This document shows, one piece after another, positions 35,598 through 44,084 of a stretch of 64,000 nucleotides of DNA (position 1 is the stretch's first letter; every line of letters begins with the position of its first letter). Location of the stretch: NCBI RefSeq assembly GCF_900168065.1, contig NZ_FUZZ01000002.1, forward strand, positions 248,001 through 312,000. The letters are read 5' to 3'. Origin of the DNA: Chitinophaga ginsengisegetis (GTDB lineage: Bacteria; Bacteroidota; Bacteroidia; Chitinophagales; Chitinophagaceae). A model generated the notes under the pieces. That model did not search any database and had not been told where the DNA came from. It was given only the letters and a program-made list of their open reading frames with translations. The position numbers were made by a program, and so were the translations under genes.

Positions 35598-38500
35598 TTA
35601 AAATCTGAAATTAATGTTGAACAGGTACTGGCGGTTGTTGGGATATTTAAAATCCGATACGCCTGGCATCACCTGTGATCCAGGTGTGATGGTAGTTTGC
35701 GGGTCCTGCCCTAAGAAATTGGTGAATGTATGCACGTTATCGGCAGTGAAGCCAACAGTTACTCCATCGAGGCGCCACCTGTTTACAAGGGCTTTTGGCA
35801 GTTCGTAACTCAGGCTGATGTTACGCAACGCCCAGAAGCTACCATCTTTCAGGAAACGTGTAGACGTTTGCGTGCTGTTGGCGGAGTTCTGCGGACTGGG
35901 CTCTGTAGCGTTATCACCAGGCTTCGCCCAGGTGCTGCTGCCTTTGGGCAGGTTTACCTGGTTGTAGTAAGGTTCGTTGCCGTCATTTTCCACAAAGCGG
36001 AGGTTATTGCTGTATACTTTGTTACCGGAAAGGAAATAGATATTTGCACTCAGGGAAATACCGCTGTATGTAAAGGTGTTGGTCATGCCGCCCTGGAACT
36101 TCGGCAGTGCGGAGCCTACTTCCTGGTAGGTGGCGCTGGCATAATCTGATGTTGATGATTTGTTGCCGTCTTTATCCACTACTTCCCACAAAGGTGCGCC
36201 GGTTTGCACGTCCACGCCTAACCATTTGGGCATATAAAATTCATACAGGTTACCACCATTGCGGTAGATCTGCGAGATGCTCCAGGTAGATTGTGTATTG
36301 ATGATGCTGGCCGGGAATTTCTGCAGCTTGTTGGTGTTGAAGTTGATATTAAAATCGGTGCTCCACTGGAATTTCCGGCTGCGGATATTCACTGAGCTAA
36401 TGCCCAGTTCCACGCCATTATTCACCAGTTCACCTACGTTCTGCCAGCGTGTTTCAAAGCCCACCGACAGGGGTTGCGATACCTGCAGCAACAGGTTTTT
36501 GGTGATGTTGTTATACACATCCACACTCAGGTCGATACGTTTAAACAACCCGATATCGATACCGCCGTTCCATTGGTATTTGCTTTCCCAGGTGAGGTCC
36601 GGGCTGGGCAACTGTGAAGGGGTTGCCGCTATTTGTCCGTTATACTGACTGGCCAGTGAAAACAACGCAAGGTAGCGCGATGACCCGATGTCCTGTGTAC
36701 CGGTAACACCATAACTGGCGCGGAGTTTCAGATTGGTGAACACATTATTATCTTTCAGAAAATCCTCATTACTCATCAACCATGCTGCAGAAACAGAAGG
36801 GAAAGATGCCCAGCGATTGGCGGACGGAAAATTGGAAGAGCCATCCACGCGAAATGATCCGGTGAGGAAATATTTATCCAGGTAACTGTAGTTTACCTGT
36901 GAGATGAGCGACTGTATAATGGCTTCATTGATACTACCATTCACAATCTGGCTGTTAGCTACTACATTCAGCACTTTTAACCCGGCGGGCAATCCTTTTC
37001 CGGAGGCGCCCAGCACTTCGGTATTGCTGCCTTCAAACGCCACGCCCGCAAGGCCGCTGATGCGGTGATCCCCCATGCGGAAATCTACTTTCAGCAGGTT
37101 ATTGGATACGTAGCCATAGTTAAGCGTACTGAATTCGCTGAGGTAACCGGTGCCATGATATTGCCCGGCCACATCCGGCGAATACCAGGTTTTATTTTTA
37201 TTGTATCCCAGCGACAACCGGTTGGTACTGGTAAAGGTAAGCCAGTCGGTGATGCCGATGTTAAGTCCCATATCATAATTCACATCAAAATTTTTATAGG
37301 GATGCTCTGAATTATTGATGGTGTGAATAGGATTCACCTTATCACGCGACCACCATTTGAAAGGCGAGTTACCATCTACATACAATGCTTTACCGGAGCT
37401 GTCGTATGGGTTATCCCAGGGCATATTGAGGAATGCATAATACATATCGTTATAGTCGTATGTTTTACCAAAGGAGCCGCTGAGGTTGATGTTATTGGTT
37501 AAGCTGATACGTTTGGTAAAGTGATAGGTAGAATTGGCTCTCAGGTTTACACGCTGGTAGTTGGTATTCATGAACGTACCTTTCTCGTTATAATAAGAGA
37601 GGCCCAGGTAGTAATCTGATTTTTCTGATCTGCCGCTGGCGGAGAGATATACATTCTGCATGGGTGCGCGCTGGAACATGTCTGTTAACCAGTTGTAGTT
37701 CTGGTTGCGCAGGGCAAGCGGGCGTTCATTATAGAATTTCAGCAGGTCTATTTTATAGGAGTTGTTGGTAGCACCGGGAATATAATCGCGGTAATATTCT
37801 TTCTGACGTTCATACAATTCGCTGCCGTTCATCATGTCCATGGTGCCGAAGTCCGGTGTGCGGAAGCCGGTGGTTACTTTTGCCTGGAACTGTATTTTAC
37901 CAGTAGTAGCTCTTTTAGTGGTGATGATGATCACGCCGGCATTAGCCTGGGAGCCGTACATGGCGGTGGCGCCGGCATCTTTGAGCACGGTTACGCTTTC
38001 GATATCGTTGGGGTCGTAGTTGCCACCAATGATACCATCTACTACTACGAGCGGACTTTGTGAAGCGTTTACAGAGGAAATGCCGCGCATGCGTATTTCT
38101 GCTGCGGCGCCGGGAACACCGGAGCTGCTTACCACCTGGAGACCGGCCACTTTACCTTGCAGCATGGTACCTACATCGTTGGTGGTAACGTCTTTCAGTT
38201 TTGCGGCGTCTACTACGGTAACGGCGCTGGTTAATTCGCTTTTCTTTTTATCGGAGTAGCCCACTACCACTACCTGGTCCAGCTGACTGTTAGCGGTGCG
38301 CAGGGTTACCTGCATACCGTTACGGGCGGGCAGTTCCTGTTTGTCGTAGCCGGTGAAAGTGACTACCAGTATTTCGCCGGCGTTGGCGGCTACGGTGAAT
38401 TGCCCGCCGGCATTAGTGGCGTTGCCCCTGCTGGTGCCTTTTACGATTACTGTAGCGCCGGGAAGCAGGGTGCCATCAGGGCCACGCACGGTACCGGTAA

Positions 38501-38900
38501 TACGGCCAGTAGTATCCACTGGCGGCGGCGGGGGCTCGGACTTTGGGCGGATCACGAATACGCCGTTGTTGATAGAAAAGGTAACCGGCTGGTGTTGCAG
38601 GCATTGCTCCAGTACGGATTGCACGGAGGCGCTGCTTACCTGTAAGGTAACCGGGGTAGTGTTTTTGAGGGCGGATTCATTGTATACGATGGTGGCCCCG
38701 GATTGCAGGATTATTTCTGCAAACACTTTCTGTAACGGCATATTTTTCACAGAGAGGGTAACCTGTTGTGAAAAACTCCTGGCGCTTACATGTAAGCAGG
38801 CGATCAGGATAAGCCAGGTGGTCATTTTCATAACCCGCAAAATTTTGGTTAATAGAAGTCCCTTTGGGAGAAATGGTATCTCCTTAAATTTTAAATGCAT
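35598..38900 (-). CDS. SusC/RagA-family TonB-dependent transporter with STN domain (unit 1)
   Basis: The 1100-residue protein has a late signal peptide (MTTWLILIACLHVSARSFSQ) and an STN domain (about 45-120, TLSVKNMPLQKVFAEIILQS). A carboxypeptidase-like domain (GTVRGPDGTLLPGATVIVKG), plug (VVVVGYSDKKKSELTSAV, EIRMRGISSVNASQSPLVVV, LKDAGATAMYGSQANAGV) and barrel ending YLFNINFRF follow. The first ATG adds a basic N-terminal extension seen in some Chitinophaga SusC proteins; the ATG at residue 24 or 26 is also possible. The STN domain links it to the FecR and sigma genes upstream. Confidence 0.95.
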   Translation of the reverse strand: MHLKFKEIPFLPKGLLLTKILRVMKMTTWLILIACLHVSARSFSQQVTLSVKNMPLQKVFAEIILQSGATIVYNESALKNTTPVTLQVSSASVQSVLEQCLQHQPVTFSINNGVFVIRPKSEPPPPPVDTTGRITGTVRGPDGTLLPGATVIVKGTSRGNATNAGGQFTVAANAGEILVVTFTGYDKQELPARNGMQVTLRTANSQLDQVVVVGYSDKKKSELTSAVTVVDAAKLKDVTTNDVGTMLQGKVAGLQVVSSSGVPGAAAEIRMRGISSVNASQSPLVVVDGIIGGNYDPNDIESVTVLKDAGATAMYGSQANAGVIIITTKRATTGKIQFQAKVTTGFRTPDFGTMDMMNGSELYERQKEYYRDYIPGATNNSYKIDLLKFYNERPLALRNQNYNWLTDMFQRAPMQNVYLSASGRSEKSDYYLGLSYYNEKGTFMNTNYQRVNLRANSTYHFTKRISLTNNINLSGSFGKTYDYNDMYYAFLNMPWDNPYDSSGKALYVDGNSPFKWWSRDKVNPIHTINNSEHPYKNFDVNYDMGLNIGITDWLTFTSTNRLSLGYNKNKTWYSPDVAGQYHGTGYLSEFSTLNYGYVSNNLLKVDFRMGDHRISGLAGVAFEGSNTEVLGASGKGLPAGLKVLNVVANSQIVNGSINEAIIQSLISQVNYSYLDKYFLTGSFRVDGSSNFPSANRWASFPSVSAAWLMSNEDFLKDNNVFTNLKLRASYGVTGTQDIGSSRYLALFSLASQYNGQIAATPSQLPSPDLTWESKYQWNGGIDIGLFKRIDLSVDVYNNITKNLLLQVSQPLSVGFETRWQNVGELVNNGVELGISSVNIRSRKFQWSTDFNINFNTNKLQKFPASIINTQSTWSISQIYRNGGNLYEFYMPKWLGVDVQTGAPLWEVVDKDGNKSSTSDYASATYQEVGSALPKFQGGMTNTFTYSGISLSANIYFLSGNKVYSNNLRFVENDGNEPYYNQVNLPKGSSTWAKPGDNATEPSPQNSANSTQTSTRFLKDGSFWALRNISLSYELPKALVNRWRLDGVTVGFTADNVHTFTNFLGQDPQTTITPGSQVMPGVSDFKYPNNRQYLFNINFRF

Positions 38901-38963
38901 ACTTTTAATAAGGTTTAGAATTCTTAAATGATCGTCGCTGATCTTACAGGATGCTGAGCTGCT

Positions 38964-38995
38964 GCCGGGGGTGTGTCACCACCTCCGGCTTTTTT
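38964..38995 (+). promoter_or_regulatory. GC-rich hairpin in the SusC leader (unit 1)
   Basis: GCCGGGGGTG and CACCACCTCCGGC form an imperfect hairpin followed by six T on the plus strand, although no plus-strand gene lies upstream. On the minus strand, the direction of the operon, it sits in the 136-base gap between FecR and SusC without a U tail. It may be a leader structure or a block against antisense transcription. Confidence 0.45.
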
Positions 38996-39036
38996 CATTG
39001 TTCAATGTGTTACTTCATATGTTTTTTTTACAGGTT

Positions 39037-40161
39037 TTACGGTAATACCACTACTTTATTTCCATCTGTTTTAAAGTGATTAGTTCCGTTTTCTTCTAAT
39101 ACGTGCAATACGGCTGATAAATTAAGATTCCGGCTGATTCCGCCACCATACAGTTCTTTACCGGGTGCGGACTGATAAACTATTTCCACATCATACCAGC
39201 GGGCAATTTCCCGCAGTATGGTTGGCAGGTCCATATTATTAAATACAAAGAGGCCGTTTTTCCAGGCCATAATTTTATTCACGTCGGCATCACGTACGGT
39301 GAGCTCGTGGCCGGACAGTGCCAGCACGGCCTGCTGACCGGGGCGCAGGATCTTATTCTGTACTTTTATTTTTCCATCCACCAGGGTGGCGTTGATAGTT
39401 GGTTCGTCGGCGTAGGCCATCATATCGAAGCGGGTGCCCAGTACCACCACTTCCATTTCATTTGCCTGTACTTTAAAGGGTTGCGTGGCATTGGCGGCAA
39501 TTTCAAAGTAAGCTTGTCCCTGCAGGATCACTTTCCGTTCTGCTCCCCGGAAACTGGTGGGATAGCGCAGGGAGGTAGCGGAGTTGAGCCATACGTTGGT
39601 GCCGTCCGGCAATACCAGCTGGTATTGGCCGCCACGAGGCACAGTGAGGGTATTGTACACCACTGCGCCGTTGGCGTCTGCGGCCTGGTAGGCCAGTTGT
39701 CCTTTTTCTTTTTTGATGATGTTTGCGCCGCCTTGTTTACCGAGGGCGCCGTTGGCGGCATCATCGAGGGTGATGGTGCTGCCATCGGCCAGTGTAAGCA
39801 TGGCTTTTTTGTTGGCGGGTGGTTTATCTGTTGCGGCAGTGTTATCCGCCATGATATTTTTTTGGGGAGATGGATACCGGTGCTGCCACCCTATTTTGCC
39901 GGCTACTGCTACCAGGGCCAGCAGGGCCGCAGCAGCCGCATAACGCCAGAAGGGAATTCTTTTTACTTTTGGTGGCTGCATCACCGGCTTCAACCTGTTG
40001 AGCAGCCGTTGTTCCAGCATCCGGCGGTCTTCCCCCGGCTCCACGGGCAGCGGCACTTCGCTGTCGTCGAAGCTATCATACCACTCATGAAGCGCTTCCA
40101 CTTCTTCGGGTGAAGCATTGCCTTTCAGGTAACGTTGGATCAGGTCTTTTAGGTGCTGCAT
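39037..40161 (-). CDS. FecR-family anti-sigma regulator (unit 1)
   Basis: The 374-residue protein has an N-terminal sigma-binding region, one membrane helix (YAAAAALLALVAVAG, about residue 75-90), a periplasmic FecR domain (ATSLRYPTSFRGAERKVILQG, GTRFDMMAY) and a C-terminal DUF4974 region (MDLPTILREIARWYDVEIVY). It should hold the ECF sigma encoded 54 bases upstream until SusC signals. Same design as the FecR of unit 2, but clearly diverged. Confidence 0.93.
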   Translation of the reverse strand: MQHLKDLIQRYLKGNASPEEVEALHEWYDSFDDSEVPLPVEPGEDRRMLEQRLLNRLKPVMQPPKVKRIPFWRYAAAAALLALVAVAGKIGWQHRYPSPQKNIMADNTAATDKPPANKKAMLTLADGSTITLDDAANGALGKQGGANIIKKEKGQLAYQAADANGAVVYNTLTVPRGGQYQLVLPDGTNVWLNSATSLRYPTSFRGAERKVILQGQAYFEIAANATQPFKVQANEMEVVVLGTRFDMMAYADEPTINATLVDGKIKVQNKILRPGQQAVLALSGHELTVRDADVNKIMAWKNGLFVFNNMDLPTILREIARWYDVEIVYQSAPGKELYGGGISRNLNLSAVLHVLEENGTNHFKTDGNKVVVLP

Positions 40162-40215
40162 AATAACAGAGTACAGAAATACTGCTGTTACCCTTAGTTG
40201 TTTTTATATTTTTTT

Positions 40216-40776
40216 TCAGAAGAAGAAAGAAAGATAGGGGTATACATCTTTCAGGCGAACACGCAGGTGTTTCAAAGCCTTTGTGAGATGGGCTTCCACG
40301 GTTTTTTCGGACAATTGCAGGGCGGCGGCGATTTCTTTATTGCTGTATTGATCGCGGCGGCTGTATAAAAATACGAGGCGGCATTTTTCGGGGAGCTGGG
40401 CTATTTCCTGTCCGAGCCGTTCCTGGAGGCGGCAATAATCCAGGTGATCCATGTCCGGGGTTTGCACCAGTTGCTGCGCCACATCGGGCGTATCGAGCGG
40501 ATGATCCGGCAGTAAACGGCTGATCTGGCGGAATACGGCGTAGCGGGTGGCGGTGGCCAGGTACCCGGAAAGGTGGCGGATATCCAGTTCTGCTTTTCTA
40601 ACCCACAGGCTGGCCAGTACTTCCTGCACTACATCCTCTGCAGCGGCGCGGGTACGTAAGCGGTTGTACGCAATAGCATACAGTTTCTCCCAATAACGAT
40701 GAAATATTTCGGTGTACGCCGATTCATCGGATTGCCGTAGTCTTTGTAATAGCGCTATGTCACTTTGTTCCTCCAC
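40216..40776 (-). CDS. ECF sigma-70 factor (unit 1)
   Basis: The 186-residue ECF sigma factor has region 2 at about residues 20-85 (YTEIFHRYWEKLYAIAYNRL, AAEDVVQEVLASLWVRK) and region 4 at about 130-175 (LVFLYSRRDQYSNKEIAAAL, SEKTVEAHLTKALKHLRVR). It heads the first SusC/SusD unit and is expected to drive it. It lies after the terminator of the prfH operon, so its promoter must be in the 90 bases upstream. Confidence 0.93.
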   Translation of the reverse strand: MEEQSDIALLQRLRQSDESAYTEIFHRYWEKLYAIAYNRLRTRAAAEDVVQEVLASLWVRKAELDIRHLSGYLATATRYAVFRQISRLLPDHPLDTPDVAQQLVQTPDMDHLDYCRLQERLGQEIAQLPEKCRLVFLYSRRDQYSNKEIAAALQLSEKTVEAHLTKALKHLRVRLKDVYPYLSFFF

Positions 40777-40863
40777 GTGTGGTAATTGGTTGATATCGGT
40801 GTGCGCTATAAAAATAAGTAAAAAGAAGCGGAATTTGTCTTTCGCAAAGGCGATAGAGCAATA

Positions 40864-40893
40864 TTAAAAAAGGTGTACCAGCCGATACACCTT
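40864..40893 (-). terminator. Terminator of the rtcB-prfH operon
   Basis: AAGGTGTA (40870-40877) and TACACCTT (40886-40893) form a hairpin that on the minus strand runs into TTTTTTAATATT. It lies 4 bases after the prfH stop codon. Confidence 0.88.
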
Positions 40894-40897
40894 CTTC

Positions 40898-41512
40898 TTA
40901 CAACCGTTCGCGGATCACTTTCACCGCATCGCCTCTTTCCAGTTCGTTGTGTTCCTGCCAGCGATCCTGCTGCTGCTTCACCAGCTCACCGGTTTGCCAG
41001 GCGAGGAACTTTGCTTCCAGCCGTTCCAGGCATAACTGTTTATTCTGTAACTGAGAGCGGCTGTCCATTGCCAGCACCTGTAATCCGCTTGGGCGGTGAA
41101 TACCACGAACAGCGGTTTCCACTTTATTTACATGCTGACCGCCCGGACCCGCGGCACGGCAGGTTTCCAGTGTTACGTCTTTGGGATTCCACTGCACCTG
41201 TTTTTTGATATCGAATACAGATACACCTACGAACCAGTTTTTACGTTTGTGGAATTTGCGGTAGGGGCTTTGTGCAATCCACTGCACAGTGCCTTCCCAC
41301 GCTCCGCAGAAAGCTGTTACATTTTTTCCTTTGAGCAGCAGCGTAGCAGAAAGCAGTGTGCCGTTAATATCTCCTTTGATATTTTCCAATACCTGTATGC
41401 TGATGCCTGCTGCACGGCCTTCCTTTATCATTATTTCCTGCACCCTGGCCACTACCCTGCAACATTCTGCAGGGCCGCGGCCGGAGGTGATCTGTATAAT
41501 CATTTGTTCCAT
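40898..41512 (-). CDS. prfH: Peptide chain release factor H
   Basis: The 204-residue class I release factor homologue lacks the usual codon-recognition domain but keeps the catalytic GGQ at residues 124-126 (RAAGPGGQHVNKVETAVR). The N-terminal 100 residues are the PrfH-specific part. Published work on PrfH shows that it releases peptides from ribosomes with a cut 16S decoding centre, letting the paired RtcB ligase repair the rRNA. Here it follows rtcB by 4 bases, which supports the same role. Confidence 0.93.
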   Translation of the reverse strand: MEQMIIQITSGRGPAECCRVVARVQEIMIKEGRAAGISIQVLENIKGDINGTLLSATLLLKGKNVTAFCGAWEGTVQWIAQSPYRKFHKRKNWFVGVSVFDIKKQVQWNPKDVTLETCRAAGPGGQHVNKVETAVRGIHRPSGLQVLAMDSRSQLQNKQLCLERLEAKFLAWQTGELVKQQQDRWQEHNELERGDAVKVIRERL

Positions 41513-41516
41513 GTTG

Positions 41517-42917
41517 TTAGTCTTTATTCATTCTTACTATGGCAGGCATAAACCGGCCTTGTATGTCTACTAATTCCTGCTGTGCGCTGATAACATTTTC
41601 AATGTCTTTATACGCCAGCGGGTTTTCTTCCACGCTGCCACCGATGAGGGTTACGCCTGCGGCGGCCAGCATTTTTTTCAAACCGGATACGGTCATGCTT
41701 TCTTTGGCTCTTTTGCGGCTCATGGCCCTGCCTGCGCCGTGGGAGGCAGAGTATAAAGCGTTGTCCACGCCCTTTCCCATTACGAGGTAGGCGGCGGTGC
41801 ACATGCTGCCGGGGATGATGCCCATTTCGCCGGCATGAGCCGGGGTAGCACCTTTGCGGTGGATGATCACGGATTGACCGTTTGCAAGGGTATCTTTCCA
41901 GGCAAAGTTGTGGTGATTTTCCACTTTTGCGAGCGACTGCAAACCCAGCACCTTCATGAGGTTGAGGTGAATGCGGTCGTGGCATGCTTTGGCATAATCA
42001 CCTGCCAGGTTCATGGCCAGCCAGTATTCCTGTCCGGCTTCACTGTTGAGATCCAGCCAGGCCAGCTGCTGCGCTGACTTTGGCAGCTTGCAGGTGTCCA
42101 TTGCAATGCGCGTGTAATGCTGCGCGATATTAGCGCCCAGTCCGCGGCTGCCGGAATGCGACAGCAGGGCCAGGTACTTTTTTGGTGGCAATTGCAACGC
42201 ATTGTCTTCCTTCAGTTCTATTAAACCGAATTCCACAAAGTGGTTGCCGCTGCCGGAAGAACCTAACTGCCGCGCGGCTTTGGCCTGTAGTTTCCGCAAC
42301 AGTTCTGTTGACTGGAACGCCGCGCTGTCGAGCACTTCATGTTCCTGCGGAAATTCAAGTCCACCTTCCATGCCGAAGTGCGTGTATTCTTTCAACGCCA
42401 CTTTTACCTGGTGGGAGAAGCGTTTTAAAAAGCTTTCTCCTTCGTCGAAGATAGTGAGCGCCATGCGGCAGCCAATATCCACGCCTACCGCAAACGGCAG
42501 TACGGCGTTATCGGTAGCCAGCACGCCGCCGATAGGCAGGCCATAGCCGGTATGTGCGTCCGGCATAAGGGCGCCCTGTACGGTAACCGGTAAGGACATC
42601 GCCGTTTCCATTTGTTGTTTGGCGGAGCGTTCTATTTCTTTAGCGCCGTATACTTTCAGCTGGCCTGTTTTTTCCAGCAGGTCGTACGACTGAAAATTGC
42701 ATTCCACCGGTTCATCCATAAAGGTGTCTGCTATTTTTCCCAGTATTTCGTGGGAGCGATAGCTGGCCGGATCCGCTTTGATGGCGGTTAATAACGCCAG
42801 GAGATCTGCCTTTGCCTCATGTTTGAAATGCTTTGATATAATATTGATGACGAGGCTTCTGGCCTGGTCGTTTGTATAACCTATTTTACTAAGTTCCTTT
42901 GTTTTTATACTGCCCAT
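41517..42917 (-). CDS. rtcB: RtcB-family RNA ligase (RtcB2 type, paired with PrfH)
   Basis: The 466-residue protein starts MGSIKTKELSKIGYTNDQAR. RtcB joins RNA ends with 2',3'-cyclic phosphate and 5'-OH using GTP and Mn2+. Visible marks: MPDAHTGYGLPIGGVLAT, GVDIGCRM (metal-binding Cys), GSSGSGNHFVEFG, NHHNFAW and SHGAGRAMSRKRA, the loop holding the guanylated histidine. The frame runs on to 42971, but the family start is at 42917. Pairing with PrfH marks it as the ribosome-repair version rather than a tRNA-splicing one. A long leader precedes it. Confidence 0.93.
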   Translation of the reverse strand: MGSIKTKELSKIGYTNDQARSLVINIISKHFKHEAKADLLALLTAIKADPASYRSHEILGKIADTFMDEPVECNFQSYDLLEKTGQLKVYGAKEIERSAKQQMETAMSLPVTVQGALMPDAHTGYGLPIGGVLATDNAVLPFAVGVDIGCRMALTIFDEGESFLKRFSHQVKVALKEYTHFGMEGGLEFPQEHEVLDSAAFQSTELLRKLQAKAARQLGSSGSGNHFVEFGLIELKEDNALQLPPKKYLALLSHSGSRGLGANIAQHYTRIAMDTCKLPKSAQQLAWLDLNSEAGQEYWLAMNLAGDYAKACHDRIHLNLMKVLGLQSLAKVENHHNFAWKDTLANGQSVIIHRKGATPAHAGEMGIIPGSMCTAAYLVMGKGVDNALYSASHGAGRAMSRKRAKESMTVSGLKKMLAAAGVTLIGGSVEENPLAYKDIENVISAQQELVDIQGRFMPAIVRMNKD

Positions 42918-43155
42918 AAAAGGTGATGTATTTGCAGGGATGCGGCCTTTGCGGGCACACCACTGCTGCACCGGTTATCCGGTGCGGGTATTAAATATAA
43001 ATTTTGTTCTGTGTGGGAATACACCTTCCGCTGAAAGGAGGAGATAAAGCAAACGGAGGCACTAACGTAACCGTATATACGAAATGCGTTTATACAAAAA
43101 GTATAAGATGCATGTAAGTATTATTCCGGCTTATGTAAAAGGTAAGCAGCAACGT

Positions 43156-43171
43156 TTGCCTGATCAGGCAA
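43156..43171. promoter_or_regulatory. Perfect 16-bp palindrome, candidate operator
   Basis: TTGCCTGATCAGGCAA reads the same on both strands with no spacer. It lies downstream of the minus-strand -7 box, inside the presumed rtcB leader, where a bound repressor would block transcription. A regulator cannot be named; the divergent TetR-like gene is the nearest candidate. Confidence 0.55.
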
Positions 43172-43251
43172 GAAGCGAAAGGTGCGATATGTGGGTATGT
43201 TCTGTCATGATTCCTTGTATTTTAAAAGATGATAAATAAGGAATTCGGATG

Positions 43252-43259
43252 CAAAGGTA
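43252..43259 (-). promoter_or_regulatory. Candidate promoter (-7) of the rtcB-prfH operon
   Basis: On the minus strand TACCTTTG fits TAnnTTTG exactly, with TTG 17 bases upstream (plus-strand CAA at 43277-43279). It is the only strong minus-strand match seen before rtcB, though it is about 335 bases from the start codon. Confidence 0.5.
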
Positions 43260-43373
43260 TATTTATTTTACAAATACAACGGCATTTTTTTCACATAATA
43301 ATTTCAATGCAGATTGTGGCAGATTTTAACATTTCTCCAGCCTATAAAAAAGGGTTTATAACTGTGCATGACG

Positions 43374-43381
43374 TAAATTTG
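43374..43381 (+). promoter_or_regulatory. Candidate -7 element of the TetR-like gene
   Basis: TAAATTTG matches TAnnTTTG exactly and lies about 70 bases before the ATG at 43453. No good -33 TTTG was found. Confidence 0.45.
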
Positions 43382-43452
43382 TATGTACCCGCATTTTTAA
43401 CCTCCGGAACCCGCTCCGGACGGGTTACATCAACATTATAAAACTTTTTCTT

Positions 43453-44079
43453 ATGGACAAACAGCTCATCCGCAACGCCTATAAAGTGTACTGGCTGGAA
43501 AACGGCAAAGCGCCCGTTTCTGTTTATGCGCTCTGCAAACTTGTAGACGTTTCTGAAACCGAATTCTATGAACAATACAGTTCACTGGAAGCGGTAGAAA
43601 AAGACATCTGGTTAGCTATCTTCCAACAAACATTGGATCAGCTGCATGCAGATGAAATTTATCAGCAATATAATGCACAGGAAAAACTGCTGGCCTTTTA
43701 TTTCCTCTGGGTACAGAAGCTGAAGGAAGACCGGAGCTACCTGTTATTACAGCGCAAACACTTCCGGTTACCGGACCTGTACCGCAACAAACTGGAAACT
43801 TTCCGTCATGCGTTTAACAAGTATGTAAGCGACCTTGTGAAAGAAGGTTATCAGTCCAGCGAAATCAAGGAAAGAAAGTATATCTCCGATCAGTATGTAC
43901 ATGGTTTCTGGTTACAGGCCCTGTTTGTGCTGAAATACTGGCTGGACGACACCAGCAACCAGTTTGAAATGACGGATGCCGCCATTGAAAAAGCGGTGAA
44001 CCTGAGCTTCCAGCTGATTAAATCCAATACACTGGATAGTTTGCTGGACTTCGGGAAATTTATTTTTACGCGGAAATAA
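43453..44079 (+). CDS. TetR-like regulator
   Basis: The 208-residue protein has an N-terminal helix-turn-helix region typical of TetR proteins (YALCKLVDVSETEFYEQYSS, residues about 25-45) and an all-helical C-terminal domain (about 70-205) with many aromatic residues (LLAFYFLWVQKL, HGFWLQALFVLKYWL). It would bind DNA as a dimer and respond to a small ligand, probably hydrophobic. It starts 5 bases before the AarF kinase gene, with which it forms a two-gene operon. It may also act on the palindrome upstream; that is inference. Confidence 0.75.
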   Translation: MDKQLIRNAYKVYWLENGKAPVSVYALCKLVDVSETEFYEQYSSLEAVEKDIWLAIFQQTLDQLHADEIYQQYNAQEKLLAFYFLWVQKLKEDRSYLLLQRKHFRLPDLYRNKLETFRHAFNKYVSDLVKEGYQSSEIKERKYISDQYVHGFWLQALFVLKYWLDDTSNQFEMTDAAIEKAVNLSFQLIKSNTLDSLLDFGKFIFTRK

Positions 44080-44084
44080 GTATC

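Larger units (their letters stand above)
42918..43452. promoter_or_regulatory. Leader and control region between rtcB and the TetR-like gene
   Basis: This 535-base divergent gap has a hairpin GCACCGG-TTAT-CCGGTGC (42968-42985), a stem TTATAC-AAAAA-GTATAA (43090-43106), a perfect palindrome TTGCCTGATCAGGCAA (43156-43171) and one -7 box on each strand. If the minus-strand box is used, the rtcB transcript would carry a leader of over 300 bases. No convincing small gene was found. Confidence 0.6.

Noticed and set aside
39307..40113. 268-codon frame antisense to FecR
   Set aside because: A shadow frame with unusual composition; the FecR gene on the other strand is clear.
43108..43239. 43-codon plus-strand frame in the rtcB/TetR gap
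   Set aside because: No recognisable motif or leader, no clear ribosome binding site, and it covers the palindrome; it reads like a chance frame.
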